DNA of 64,000 nucleotides from WHSW01 sp963749365 (GTDB lineage Bacteria > Actinomycetota > Thermoleophilia > Solirubrobacterales > 70-9), in assembly GCA_963749365.1 (NCBI GenBank), contig CAVVME010000001.1, positions 62,001-126,000 on the forward strand. Reading direction: 5' to 3'. The notes under the pieces are model-generated. The model did not search any database, had not been told where the DNA came from, and saw nothing but the letters and a program-made list of their open reading frames with translations. The translations under genes were made by a program, and so were the position numbers. This document shows, piece after piece, positions 18,668 to 29,745 of the stretch (positions within the stretch are counted from its first letter, which is position 1; the number at the start of each line of letters is the position of its first letter).

Positions 18668-19645
18668 CTACTCAGGCGCGACGCGATTGCGCAGCAGCAG
18701 CAGCGCGAGCAGGAGCAGGAGTGCGAGCAGCGACCCGACCCCGAGCAACCAGAAGGCGGCGGCCGACTCGACCTCGCCCACCATCCACCCGAAGTTCATC
18801 CCGAAAAAGCCGGTGAGGAAGGTCAGCGGCAGGAATATCGTCGCCACGATCGTCAATCGGTAGCTGGTCTCGTTGAGCTTTACCTGCAGCGCGTTGGAGA
18901 GCGCCTGGCTCGCCGCGTCGATCCGGTCGACGGCGCGATCGAGCTGGGCCTCGATGCGCTCGAAGTACTGGTGTCGGTCGGGCTCGAGGCTGGAGACGTG
19001 CTCGATCTCCTCACCGACTCGCTCGAACAGGGCCCGCTCGGGCCCGATCCGCAGACGCAGCGTGGTGAGCTGGGTGCGCAGGCTGCGAATGCTCGCCTCG
19101 TCGGCCCTGCGGGGGCGCAGCCCGGCCTCCATCAGCCGGGTCTCGAGATCGCCGATCTCGCCCTCGATCGTCGCCAGCGCCTCGAGCACGGTGTTGGTCA
19201 TCCCGTCGAGTGCCACATAGAAGACGTAGCGCTCTGTGCGCCCGGCCGGAATCTGTCCACCGGCGACCAGTTCGGGCAAGTCGAGCCGGTGCTCGTGGGC
19301 GGTGATCAGGAAGTCGCCGTGGAGGAGGACATTGACGCGTACTAGACGCAGCACCTGGTCCTCCTCGCGTCCATCCCCGAACCCCTCTGGGCCCGCATCA
19401 CACCAGAACGGGAACACGATCAGGTCACCCTCGACATGTATCCGATGCGCGGGTGCGCCGCCGGGCTGAAAGCTTTCGAGCTTTTGAGCGGCGGCCTCCG
19501 AGACCCCGAACGCCTGCGCGATTTCCACCGCCCCGATCCCATCGGCGAGACCCAGATCGGCCCAGAAGAACTCGTTCCGGGAGCGATGCTCGGCGACCTC
19601 CGCCGAGTCGCACCGGTGCATGATCGGGATCTGCGGTGCGGCCAC
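18668..19645 (-). CDS. corA: CorA-family divalent metal ion transporter
   Basis: A 325-residue protein. A soluble alpha/beta domain covers residues 1-240, with a long helix before the membrane part. Two C-terminal spans follow, joined by the signature FFGMNFGW (GMN motif) near residue 288. The tail LLLRNRVAPE is short and basic. It would form a pentameric Mg2+/Co2+ channel. The loop after GMN is MVGEVES, as in many actinobacterial members. It is divergent from the K+ channel gene, with 60 bases between the starts. Confidence 0.88.
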   Translation of the reverse strand: MAAPQIPIMHRCDSAEVAEHRSRNEFFWADLGLADGIGAVEIAQAFGVSEAAAQKLESFQPGGAPAHRIHVEGDLIVFPFWCDAGPEGFGDGREEDQVLRLVRVNVLLHGDFLITAHEHRLDLPELVAGGQIPAGRTERYVFYVALDGMTNTVLEALATIEGEIGDLETRLMEAGLRPRRADEASIRSLRTQLTTLRLRIGPERALFERVGEEIEHVSSLEPDRHQYFERIEAQLDRAVDRIDAASQALSNALQVKLNETSYRLTIVATIFLPLTFLTGFFGMNFGWMVGEVESAAAFWLLGVGSLLALLLLLALLLLRNRVAPE

Positions 19646-19705
19646 CTCGGCGCTGACTTTAGGCGCGGCTCCGGACCCCCCTCGCCGGATAGCCTGCGGC
19701 GGTCG

Positions 19706-20732
19706 ATGCCACGGGACACGCCGGACACCGGGATCGTTGTCGAGCTACCAGGCCGGGAGGCGGGGCCGTTCGCGAAGATCGGGCGCCGGGTGCTGCTGGC
19801 GTTGGCGCTGATCACGCTCGTCGCGCTCGTCACCTACGCCGGACGCGACGGCTACGTGGACCCCGAGGATGACTCGATCAGCCTCCTCGACGCCTTCTAC
19901 TACTCGACCGTCACAATCACCACGACCGGCTACGGCGACATCCGCCCGGTCACCGACGAGGCCCGCCTGGTGACCACGATCATCGTCACCCCGGCCCGGG
20001 TCCTGTTCCTGATCCTGCTCGTCGGCACGACATTGGAGATACTCGCCGAGCGAAGCCGCCAGGCTTACCGCCGGGCGCGCTGGAGGAGGAGCTTGGACAA
20101 GCACACGATCATCTGCGGCTACGGGACCAAGGGGCGGACCGCGATCGGGACGCTGCTCGGCAAGGGAGCGACCGCCGGGCAGATAGTCGTAATCGACGAG
20201 CGCTCGGACGCGGCCTCGGCGGCCAAGGCGGACGGCTACGCGGTGGTGATCGGCAACGCCTCGCGACCGCGCGACGCTCCAGCAGGCCGAGATCGAGCGC
20301 GCGAGCTCGGTCGTCGTCGCGGTCGACCGCGACGACGCCGCGGTCCTGGTCACGCTCACCGCCCGCGAGCTGAACGAGCGGGCGACGATCGTCGCCGCGG
20401 TGCGCGAGGAGGAGAACGTGCACCTGCTGCACCAGAGCGGCGCCGACAGCGTCGTCACCTCTTCGGCCGCCGCCGGGCGGCTGCTCGGGCTGTCGACCGA
20501 AACGCCGCAGATCACCGAGCTGCTCGAGGACCTGCTCACCGTCGGCCAGGGCCTCGACATCGTCGAGCGCGCGGTCGAGCCCGAGGAGGCCGGGTCGCCC
20601 GCGGGCAGCAGCGGACGCGACACGATGCTGCTCGCCGTCGTCCGCGACGGCGAGCTGATCCGCTTCGACGACGAGCGGATCGCCGAGCTGCGCGCCGGCG
20701 ACCGCATAGTCGAGCTGCAGACCGCCGCTTGA
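19706..20732 (+). CDS. Two-span K+ channel with RCK (TrkA-N/TrkA-C) domain, frameshifted
   Basis: About 342 residues after correction. Two membrane helices flank the selectivity filter TITTTGYGDIRP near residue 70. An RCK domain starts at HTIICGYGTKGRTAIG near residue 133 (GxGxxG NAD motif), and a TrkA-C domain follows near 260-340. An indel near 20270 breaks the RCK domain; the continuing frame reads ERASSVVVAVDRDDAAVL. The layout matches MthK/Kch-type ligand-gated K+ channels. A true second start inside is unlikely because the break falls within a beta-strand. Confidence 0.82.
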
Positions 20733-20748
20733 GCCGGCGGGCGGTCGC

Positions 20749-21102
20749 CTATCCCCTATCCGAATCAGCGAGTCCAAAAGGGGTTCCCTCGGAATCGCGA
20801 CAGATTGCCCATCGCTCACCCGGGTGGATGATGCTGCCGCCGAGCCTTTCCACCCGCTCCACGGCTGCGCCTAGATCGCCGACCTCGAAGTAGGGCAGCG
20901 AGAATGAGTCGCCGGGGCCGCGGCCGCGCGCGTGCACGCCGACCGCCGGCACACCGTTGCCCGTCTGCCACCCCTCACCCTGGCCCGCGGGGCGCGGCTC
21001 GAGCTCGGCGCCCAGCAGCCCGCCCCAGAACCGCCGCGCCCGCTCCGGGTCGTCGGCCGGGAACTCGATCAGCGATGGGCGCGCCTCGGGCACGCGGCCC
21101 AC
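20749..21102 (-). CDS. VOC-superfamily (glyoxalase/bleomycin-resistance fold) protein
   Basis: A 117-residue single VOC domain. The typical opening is IEFPADDPERARRFWGGLLG (residues 12-31), with the second beta-alpha module at YFEVGDLGAAVERVERLGG and the end ICRDSEGTPFGL carrying the usual metal-ligand-type Glu. Such proteins are enzymes or binding proteins of varied function, and the role cannot be assigned. It is convergent with the channel gene. Confidence 0.85.
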   Translation of the reverse strand: MGRVPEARPSLIEFPADDPERARRFWGGLLGAELEPRPAGQGEGWQTGNGVPAVGVHARGRGPGDSFSLPYFEVGDLGAAVERVERLGGSIIHPGERWAICRDSEGTPFGLADSDRG

Positions 21103-21136
21103 GATAGCCGCCGCTCGGCCGCCTAGCTTGCGGACG

Positions 21137-21628
21137 GTGCGACGGTTACGCGAGCGGGCGAGGAAGCGGCGAGCGAGCGCCCCGGCGCGCCGCCATCCCG
21201 CCTACTACCGGGTCGCCGGGATCGATCTACGTCGTGAGATGGAGCGGCTGCAGGCGCTCGCAGTATTCGCGCGCGGCCCGCTGGCCGAGAGCTCGCCGGA
21301 GCTGAAGGTGAGGCGCGCGAGCCGGCGACCGAACCGGCTCGGCTTCGCCATCCCCGGCGAGTCGCGGCTCTCGGTCACCGACTATCCCGGGATCAGGCCC
21401 GGCGACGTGCTCGAGACACTGCTGCACGAGCTCGTCCACCTGCAGGTCGGCCGCCGGCGAGAGGCACACGCGTGGCACGGACGGACGTTCAAGGACACTC
21501 TCGCCCGCGCGATGGCCGAGGCCTACGGGATCACCGTGCGACCGCCGAACTGCCGCCACGGCGTCTACGCCGACGCACTGGAGCGGCGGCGGCTGCGCCA
21601 GGGCGAGCAGCTCGAGCTGACGAGCTGA
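21137..21628 (+). CDS. SprT-like zinc metalloprotease domain protein
   Basis: About 163 residues. The zinc motif LLHELVHLQVG near residue 100 (HExxH) is followed by HAWHGRTFKDTLARAM, where the third His lies in the SprT-style spacing. A basic Arg-rich N-terminus precedes it. SprT/Spartan proteins cleave DNA-linked proteins, but small bacterial members are uncharacterised. GTG 21137 is chosen; a TTG at 21128 is also in frame. The C-terminal zinc ribbon of true SprT is not evident. Confidence 0.7.
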   Translation: MRRLRERARKRRASAPARRHPAYYRVAGIDLRREMERLQALAVFARGPLAESSPELKVRRASRRPNRLGFAIPGESRLSVTDYPGIRPGDVLETLLHELVHLQVGRRREAHAWHGRTFKDTLARAMAEAYGITVRPPNCRHGVYADALERRRLRQGEQLELTS

Positions 21629-21686
21629 GCCGGGCTCAAGCTCGACCGTCACCCAGCCCAGACCGGGCGGCGCACGGCCCTGCGCC

Positions 21687-22847
21687 CTAAGGCCGCTCGC
21701 CCCCCGTCACCACGTCGCGCGCCAGCGGCACGCCGGGGCGATAGACCAGGTGCGCGTAGGAGGGCGCCTCGAGCACGACCGCGTCGGCGCGGGCGCCGGG
21801 GCGCAGGCGCCCGAGGTCGTCGCGGCGCAGGGCCCGGGCGCCGCCCAGCGTCGCCGCGAGCAGCGCCTCCTCGATCGTCATCCCGAGCTCGCGTACGGCC
21901 AGGGCGAGGCAGAACGCCATCGACGTCGTGTAGCTCGAACCCGGGTTGCAGTTGGTCGCGATCGCGACCTCGGCGCCCGCGTCGAGGACCGCGCGCGCAT
22001 CGGGGTAGGGCTGGCGGGTCGAGAAGTCGGTCGCCGGGAGGAAGGTGGCGACGGTCTCGCCGCCGGCGAGCGCCTCCACGTCAGCCTCGGTGAGATAGGT
22101 GCAGTGGTCGACCGAGGCCGCCCCGAGCTCGACCGCGAGCGCCACCCCCGCCCCCGGGCCGAGCTGGTTTCCGTGCACGCGCAGCCCGAGGCCGGCGGCG
22201 CGCCCCGCCTCGAGCACGGCCCGCGACTGCTCGGGGTCGAAGGCGCCGCGCTCGCAGAAGACGTCGATCCAGCGGCAGTAGGGAGCACAGGCCTCGAGCA
22301 TCTCGCCGCAGACGAGCGCGACGTAGTCGTCGGGGCGCGACTCGTAGTCGGCCGGGACCGCGTGCGCGCCCAGGAACGTGACCTCGTCGGTGAGCCGGGC
22401 GGCGACCTCGCACAGCCGCCGTTCGCCCTCGACCTCGAGCGCGTAGCCGGACTTGATCTCGATCGTCGTGATCCCGGCGCGACGCGCCTCGGCAAGTCGC
22501 TCCCGGGCGAGCGATTCGAGCTCCTCGGTCGAAGCCCGAGCGGTGGCCTCGCTGGTCACCCGGATCCCGCCGGCCTCATACGGCGCGCCCGCCATCCGCG
22601 CGGCGAACTCCTCCGCCCGGTCGCCCGCGAAGACCAGGTGCGTGTGCGAGTCGACGAAGCCCGGGATCACGCAGCGCCCGCCGGCGTCGAGCCGGCGGTC
22701 ACCGGCGGCGCCCGCCCGCTCGACTGCGACCACCCGCTCGCCCTCGCAGACCAGGGCGGCGTCGGTGACGACCCCCAGCGACCCCTCGCCGAGCTCGGGA
22801 TCGTTGGTGACCAGCTGGCCGATGTTGTCGATCACCAGTGCGCTCAT
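21687..22847 (-). CDS. hutI: Imidazolonepropionase
   Basis: A 386-residue amidohydrolase that opens 4-imidazolone-5-propanoate to N-formimino-glutamate in histidine breakdown. Visible metal and substrate motifs are GFVDSHTHLVFAGDR near residue 65, EIKSGYALEVEGE near 130, FLGAHAVPADYE near 170, VHGNQLGPGAG near 230 and ATNCNPGSSYTTSM near 310. The ATG at 22847 is assigned by homology to the family's N-terminus. The upstream HutF frame runs into it without a stop, so a HutF-HutI fusion is possible. Confidence 0.93.
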   Translation of the reverse strand: MSALVIDNIGQLVTNDPELGEGSLGVVTDAALVCEGERVVAVERAGAAGDRRLDAGGRCVIPGFVDSHTHLVFAGDRAEEFAARMAGAPYEAGGIRVTSEATARASTEELESLARERLAEARRAGITTIEIKSGYALEVEGERRLCEVAARLTDEVTFLGAHAVPADYESRPDDYVALVCGEMLEACAPYCRWIDVFCERGAFDPEQSRAVLEAGRAAGLGLRVHGNQLGPGAGVALAVELGAASVDHCTYLTEADVEALAGGETVATFLPATDFSTRQPYPDARAVLDAGAEVAIATNCNPGSSYTTSMAFCLALAVRELGMTIEEALLAATLGGARALRRDDLGRLRPGARADAVVLEAPSYAHLVYRPGVPLARDVVTGGERP

Positions 22848-24195
22848 CCGCTCACCCGGCCCGTTCCCGTCGACGACCGCCGCGATCGAGTCCCGCAGCT
22901 CGGCGGCGACGTCGATCTCGAGGTGGACGCCGTCGCGGACCAGCTCGCGCCCGCCGGCGATCACCCGCCGCACGTCGGCGGCGGTCGCCGAGTAGACCAG
23001 CGACTCGAGCGCCGTCTCCCTCTCGACGCCGGCGAGCCGCACCCCGTCGAGGCCCACGGTGACCAGGTCGGCGATCGCGCCGGGCTCGAGCCTCCCCGCC
23101 TCCGGCCAGCCGAGCGCCGCGTGTCCCTGCTCGGTGCCGGCCCGCAGCAGCTCACTCGCCGTGTGGTGACCGCGCTCGCCGGTCGCCAGGCGCTGGTCGA
23201 GCTCGACGGCGCGCATCTCCTCGAACTGGTCGATCACCGCGTGCGAGTCGGAGCCAAGCGCCAGGCCGGCGCCCGCGTCGGCGATCGCCCGGGCGGGGCC
23301 GATCCCGTCGGCGAGGTCGCGCTCGGTGGTCGGGCAGAGGCAGCAGTGCGCGCCGACCTCGCCGAGCAGGGCGATGTCCGGCGCGTCGACGTGGGTGAAG
23401 TGGACGGCCGTGAACGCGGGCGAGAGCGCCCCCGCGTCGGCGAGCAGCGCGGTCGGGGTGCGCCCGTGGGCGGCGAGGCTGGCCTCGTTCTCGGCCGGCT
23501 GCTCGGAGACGTGGGCGTGAAGCGGGCACCCGCGTGCCGTCGCCCATTCGGCGACCGTTGCCGCCGAGTCGGGGTCGACCGCCCGGATGCTGTGGATCGC
23601 GGCGCCCAGTCGCGCCCCCGCGCCGAGGTCGCCGAGCGCCTCGACCCGCTCCGCCCAGCGCTCGGCGTCGCCGTCCGAGAACCGCCGCTGGGCGCCCTCG
23701 AGCTCGGTGTCCGGGCCGCCGTGCAGAGTAGCAGGCGTCGAGCAGCGTGATCCGGATCCCGGCCTCCGCGGCGGCGGCGACGAGCGTTCGGCCGAGCTCG
23801 TTCGGGTCCGCGTACGGCACGCCGCCCGGATCGTGGTGCAGGTAGTGGAACTCGCCCACCGCGGTGATCCCGGCGAGCGCCATCTCGGCGTACGTCGCCC
23901 GGGCGAGGCGGAGGTAGCTCTCCGGCTCGATAGTCGCCGCGAGCTCGTACATCGCCGCCCGCCAGCTCCAGAACGAGCCGCGCCCGGTCTCGGCGCGACC
24001 GCGCAGCGCTCGCTGGAAGGCGTGCGAGTGGGCGTTGGCGAGCCCGGGGATGGTGAGGCCGGGCAGCCGCTCTGCGCCCGCCGCCGGCGCCCCCGGCTCG
24101 ACCCGCGCGATCCGCTCTCCCTCGAGCTCGACCACGACCTCCGCCTCGACCCCCTCGCCGCCGAGCCAGGCGAGCTCACAGACGTAGGCGGTCAC
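22848..24195 (-). CDS. hutF: Formimidoylglutamate deiminase, frameshifted
   Basis: About 449 residues, normal for HutF, which removes ammonia from N-formimino-glutamate to give N-formyl-glutamate. Metal motifs are ANAHSHAFQRALRGR near residue 55, GEFHYLHHDPGG near 118, the HAHVSEQPAENE segment near 205 and ALGSDSHAVIDQFEE near 300. One extra base near 23735 splits the frame after LLDACY; the next frame resumes with LHGGPDTELEG. The GTG overlaps the def stop (GTGA). No in-frame stop separates it from hutI; a TGA four bases before the hutI ATG is in another frame. Confidence 0.85.
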
Positions 24196-24766
24196 GAGCC
24201 CGCCCGCGCGTTGATCGCGCTGACCCGCTCGAGAAACTCGTCGCGGTGGAAGCGCTCGAACTGCTCCCAGGTCGAGAGCGTGGTCGGGTCGGCGACCCGA
24301 TCGACGAACAGGATCCCGTCGAGATGGTCGACCTCGTGCTGGAAGGTGCCCGCGGTCAGCCCGCGCACGACCTGCTCGCGCTCGAGCCCGGAGCGGTCGA
24401 GGTAGCGGGCCCGGACCGCGAGCCGCCGGGGCACGTCGCCGCGCAGGTCCGGGACCGAGAGGCAGCCCTCGTTGATCTCGACCAGCTCGGAGTCGAGCGG
24501 CTCGAGCTCCGGGTTGACCAGCACCGTGAGCGGGAACGACGGCTTGTACGGATAGCGCGGGTTGTCCGGCTCGACCTCGATCACCGCGATGCGCACTGCC
24601 TCGCCGACCTGGTTCGCCGCCAAGCCGGCGCCGTGGGCGGCGCGCTTGATCGCGATCATCTCGTCGATCAGGCCCTGGATCCGCGGCGAGCCGAGCTCCT
24701 CGCGGCCGAGCTCGCGAGCGCGCTCGCGCAGCACCGGGTCGCCGATCGTCGTGATCTCGCGCTCGG

Positions 24767-24770
<4 letters not shown>
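24192..24770 (-). CDS. def: Peptide-deformylase homologue inside the hut operon
   Basis: A 192-residue metallohydrolase with all three deformylase motifs: GAGLAANQVG near residue 48, EGCLSVPD near 101 and FQHEVDHLDG near 143 (HExxH). Family function is removal of formate from N-formyl-Met of new proteins. Its start overlaps the hutU stop and its stop overlaps the hutF start, so it is firmly embedded in the histidine operon. No HutG is present here, so it may instead or also deformylate N-formyl-glutamate. That is inference; the sequence looks like an ordinary Def. Confidence 0.88.
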
Positions 24771-26350
<1,580 letters not shown>

Positions 26351-26421
26351 CGGCGCCTCCTGGGGCCAGCCGCGGCAGGAGAGCTCGCTCCCGCGCGGTG
26401 CCCGCACCTGGCGCGGGCCGC

Positions 26422-27948
26422 TCACTCGAGCTCCCCGATCGCCGTCTCGACCGCGGCCGAGACGGCCCCGGACGCGACCAGCCCGGCCGCGGCCTCGAGC
26501 TCGGGCGCCAGCGGCCGGTCGGGCCCGATTCCGGGAACGGCGCCCCGCAGCGCGGCCAGCGCCGCCGCGGTCCCGGGCGCCGGCGCCAGCGGCGCGCGCA
26601 GCTCGAGCGCGCGTGCCGCGCAGGTGAGCTCGACCGCGAGGATCCGGGTCAGGTTGGCGAGCGCGAGCTGGAGCTTGCGCGCCGCCGCCCACGCCATCGA
26701 GACATGGTCCTCCTGCATCGCGCTGGTCGGCAGCGAGTCGACGCTGGCCGGAGCGGCGAGCCGGCGGTTCTCGGCGACCATCGCCGCCTGGGTGTACTGG
26801 GCGAGCATCAGCCCGCTGTCCACCCCGGGGTCCTCGGCGAGGAACGGCGGCAGGCCGAAGGAGCGACTCGGGTCGAGCAGCCGGTCGGTGCGCCGCTCGG
26901 CGATCGCGCCGACGTCGGCGGCCGCGATCGCGATGAAGTCACAGGCGTAGCCGAGTGGAGCGCCGTGGAAGTTGCCGCACGACTCGACCCGACCGTCGGC
27001 GAGGATCATCGGATTGTCGATCGCCGCCTCGAGCTCCGCCGCGGCGATCGCCTCCGCGTAGGTGGCCACGTCCCGCGCCGCCCCGTTGACCTGGGGGGCG
27101 CAGCGAAGCGAGTAGGCGTCCTGGACCCGGGGGTCGTCCTCGCGGTGGCTGGCGACCACCTCCGAGCCCTCGAGCAGGCGGCGCAGGTTCGTTGCGCTCA
27201 GCGCCTGGCCGGCCTGCGGGCGAAGTCCGATCAGGTCGGCGGCGAAGGCGCGGTCCGTGCCCAGCAGCGCCTCGACCGACATCGCGGCGCAGACGTCGGC
27301 GACCGCGAGCAGGCGCCCAAGGTCTTCGAGGGCGAGCACGAGCACGCCGAGGATCCCGTCGGTGCCGTTGATCAGCGCCAGGCCCTCCTTCGCCCGCAGG
27401 GTGACCGGCTCCAGGCCGGCGGCGCTGAGCGCCTCGGCGGAGGGGACGACCCTGCCCTCGCGGTCGCTGACCTCGCCCTCGCCGATGATCGCCAGGGCGC
27501 AGTGCGCGAGCGGCGCCAGATCACCGCTGGCGCCCAGCGACCCGTGCTCGGGGACGACCGGCGTCAGGCCGGCGTTGAGCAGGTCGATCAACGCCTCGGC
27601 GACCAGCGGACGGGCGCCCGAGTAGCCGAGCGCCAGCGAACGTGCCCGCAGCAGGATCATCGCCCGCACGACCTCGCGCTCGACCGCCGGGCCCATGCCC
27701 GCGGCGTGAGAGCGGATCAGCGCTCGCTGCAGCTGCTCTCGGCGCTCGGCGGGGATCTGCGTCGTGGCGAGCGATCCGAACCCGGTCGAGACCCCGTAGG
27801 CGGGCTCGTCCGAGGCGGCGATCCGGGCGACGATCGCGGCGCTCTTCTCCATCGCGGCCTGCGCTCGCGGATCGAGGGCCACGGGCGCCTCGTCGCGCGC
27901 CACCGCGACCACGTCGGCCGGCGCGAGCCCGGTGCCGTTGAGCTTCAC
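26422..27948 (-). CDS. hutH: Histidine ammonia-lyase
   Basis: A 508-residue lyase that converts histidine to urocanate and ammonia. The Ala-Ser-Gly triad that cyclises into the MIO cofactor is in HGSLGASGDLAPLAH near residue 140. Other active-site segments are YGVSTGFGSLA near 50, GLALINGTDGI near 185 and SCGNFHGAPLGY near 320. The GTG start at 27948 is five bases after the iclR stop, so regulator and operon are co-transcribed. Tyr, Asn and Phe residues in the usual positions are intact. Confidence 0.95.
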   Translation of the reverse strand: MKLNGTGLAPADVVAVARDEAPVALDPRAQAAMEKSAAIVARIAASDEPAYGVSTGFGSLATTQIPAERREQLQRALIRSHAAGMGPAVEREVVRAMILLRARSLALGYSGARPLVAEALIDLLNAGLTPVVPEHGSLGASGDLAPLAHCALAIIGEGEVSDREGRVVPSAEALSAAGLEPVTLRAKEGLALINGTDGILGVLVLALEDLGRLLAVADVCAAMSVEALLGTDRAFAADLIGLRPQAGQALSATNLRRLLEGSEVVASHREDDPRVQDAYSLRCAPQVNGAARDVATYAEAIAAAELEAAIDNPMILADGRVESCGNFHGAPLGYACDFIAIAAADVGAIAERRTDRLLDPSRSFGLPPFLAEDPGVDSGLMLAQYTQAAMVAENRRLAAPASVDSLPTSAMQEDHVSMAWAAARKLQLALANLTRILAVELTCAARALELRAPLAPAPGTAAALAALRGAVPGIGPDRPLAPELEAAAGLVASGAVSAAVETAIGELE

Positions 27949-27953
27949 CGGCG

Positions 27954-28802
27954 TCAACCGGCTCCCCCCGGCTCGCGGTCTCTGTCCGCCCCGCCGGCGT
28001 CCCGGGCGGGATCGAGCAGGGCTTCGGAGGCGCGCGCCGCCTCGCAGACGAGTCCTGCAAGCGAGCGGACCTCGGACTCCGAATGGCGGGCCGCCGGCGC
28101 GGCGAACCCGATCGAGGCCACCACCCCGGTGCCGACGACGATCGGGGCGGCGAGTCCCCAGGCCCCGACGTTGTTCTCCTCGTAGCTCGCTGCCCAACCC
28201 CGGGCGCGGATCTGCTCGAGCTGCTCTCGCAAGAGCTCGGGATCGGTCACCGTGCCGGGCGCGAGCCGCTCGAGCTTGTGCGCGAGGATCTCCTCGCGGA
28301 TCGGCTGCTCGAGGAAGGCGAGCAGGGCCTTGGCCGAGGCGCCGGCGTGGATCGGGGTCACCCGGCCGATCTCGATCGCCAGCCTGAGGCTGTGGGCGGT
28401 CTCGATCCGGTCGATGCACAGCGACCCGTGCCGGCTCTCGTCATAGACGGTCAGCAGCGCCGTCTCCCCCGTCTTCCGGGCGAGCTCGCGCAGCACGCTG
28501 CCGAGCAGCAATCGCAGGTCGACCGACGCTGTCGCGCGCCGGCCGAGGTCGATCGCCGCGAACCCGAGCCGGTAGCGCGAGCCGACCCGGGCCAGGTACG
28601 AGCGAGCCTCGAGCGCGCGCACGAGCCGGTGCGCGGTCGCGGTCGGCATCTCGAGCTCACGCGCGATCTCGGTCACCGACCAGGACGGGCGTTCGACCGT
28701 GAACAGGTCGAGCACCCGCAGCGTCTTCTCGAGCACCTTCGGGCCGGCGGTCGCCGCGGGCCGCTTGCCCGAGCGGGCGGTCGTCCGGGGTGCGCTGCTC
28801 AC
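27954..28802 (-). CDS. IclR-family transcriptional regulator
   Basis: A 282-residue regulator. The N-terminal winged helix-turn-helix covers about residues 22-90 (KTLRVLDLFTVER, SVTEIARELEMPTATAHRLV). The effector-binding IclR/GAF-like domain covers about 100-260, with GSLCIDRIET and HAGASAKALLAF. It heads the hut operon and is divergent from the molybdenum hydroxylase cluster, so it could control either or both. Palindromes of the IclR type lie 68 bases before its GTG start. The C-terminus is a disordered Gly/Ala/Asp tail. Confidence 0.88.
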   Translation of the reverse strand: MSSAPRTTARSGKRPAATAGPKVLEKTLRVLDLFTVERPSWSVTEIARELEMPTATAHRLVRALEARSYLARVGSRYRLGFAAIDLGRRATASVDLRLLLGSVLRELARKTGETALLTVYDESRHGSLCIDRIETAHSLRLAIEIGRVTPIHAGASAKALLAFLEQPIREEILAHKLERLAPGTVTDPELLREQLEQIRARGWAASYEENNVGAWGLAAPIVVGTGVVASIGFAAPAARHSESEVRSLAGLVCEAARASEALLDPARDAGGADRDREPGGAG

Positions 28803-28869
28803 CGGCCCGGGCGGCGCCGCGAGCGCCGTTGCAGGAGCCCGCGACAGGTGTTATGTTCGCAATCCATTC

Positions 28870-28898
28870 TGTGAACTATCGTTTCACATAGTGAACTA
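28870..28898. promoter_or_regulatory. Double palindromic operator between iclR and the divergent SDR operon
   Basis: GTGAACTA occurs at 28871-28878 and again at 28891-28898, exactly 20 bases apart. Between them TTCAC-ATA-GTGAA (28883-28895) is a perfect inverted repeat, and TGTGAA (28870-28875) pairs with TTCACA (28883-28888). The AT-rich island sits in the only gap between the divergent genes and is the natural binding site for the IclR protein. Confidence 0.65.
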
Positions 28899-28916
28899 CG
28901 GGCGCGGGAGCGCGGC

Positions 28917-29744
28917 TTGAGCCGGGACGAGGACACGGCGCCGACCCGCGAGCGCCCGCTCGATCTCCACGGCAGGGTCGCCGTCGTCACCGGCGCCGCC
29001 AAGGGCATGGGAGGCCCGATCTGCACCGCGCTCGCCGAGGAGGGAGCCGCGCTGGTGCTCGCGGGACGCGACATGGAGGCGATCGACGAGCACGCCGACG
29101 ACCTCGAGCAGCGCTTCTCCGGCCTCGAGACCCTGCGCGTCCGTTGCGACGTCACCGACGAGCCGGCGACGCGCGAGCTCGCCGCCGCGGCGCTGGAGCG
29201 GTTCGGGCGGATCGACATCCTGGTCAACACCGCCGGGGTGATCGGGCCGATCGAGACCCCGGCCCAGGAGGTCGCGCTGGAGGACTTCCGCTTCGTCCTC
29301 GACGTCAACGTGGTCGGCACCTTCCTCCCCAGCAAGGCGGTGATCCCGGCGATGATCGACGGCGAGGGAGGGCGGATCGTCAACATCGCCGGCACCTCCG
29401 GCCTGCGCGGCTATCGCAACCGGGTCGGCTACTCGTCGTCGAAGTGGGCGGTCCGGGGCCTGACCAGGACGCTGGCGCTCGAGCTCGGTCCGCACGACAT
29501 CACCGTCAACGCGATCTGCCCGAACGTCACCAACGGCGAGCGGATGGAGAGGATCGTGAGCACGAAGGCGGAGCGGATCGGCAAGAGCTACGACGAGGTC
29601 TACGCGGACTTCGCCTCGCAGACGGCGCTCGGGCGGTTCATCGACGAGGCCGACATCGCCGAGGCGGTGCGCTTCCTGGTCTCCGACCGGGCCCGGAACA
29701 TCACCGGGCACGACATCGTCGTCGACGCAGGGTGGGACGTCTGA
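28917..29744 (+). CDS. Short-chain dehydrogenase/reductase (SDR)
   Basis: A 275-residue classical SDR. The cofactor loop TGAAKGMG is at about residue 25, NTAG near 105, and the catalytic Ser near 153 with YSSSK near 166. It would oxidise an alcohol or reduce a ketone with NAD(P). The TTG at 28917 is the first usable start; there is no strong ribosome site. It is the first gene of the plus-strand cluster and lies one base before the FAD subunit gene, so it probably works on a product of the molybdenum hydroxylase pathway. Confidence 0.88.
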   Translation: MSRDEDTAPTRERPLDLHGRVAVVTGAAKGMGGPICTALAEEGAALVLAGRDMEAIDEHADDLEQRFSGLETLRVRCDVTDEPATRELAAAALERFGRIDILVNTAGVIGPIETPAQEVALEDFRFVLDVNVVGTFLPSKAVIPAMIDGEGGRIVNIAGTSGLRGYRNRVGYSSSKWAVRGLTRTLALELGPHDITVNAICPNVTNGERMERIVSTKAERIGKSYDEVYADFASQTALGRFIDEADIAEAVRFLVSDRARNITGHDIVVDAGWDV

Positions 29745-29745
29745 G

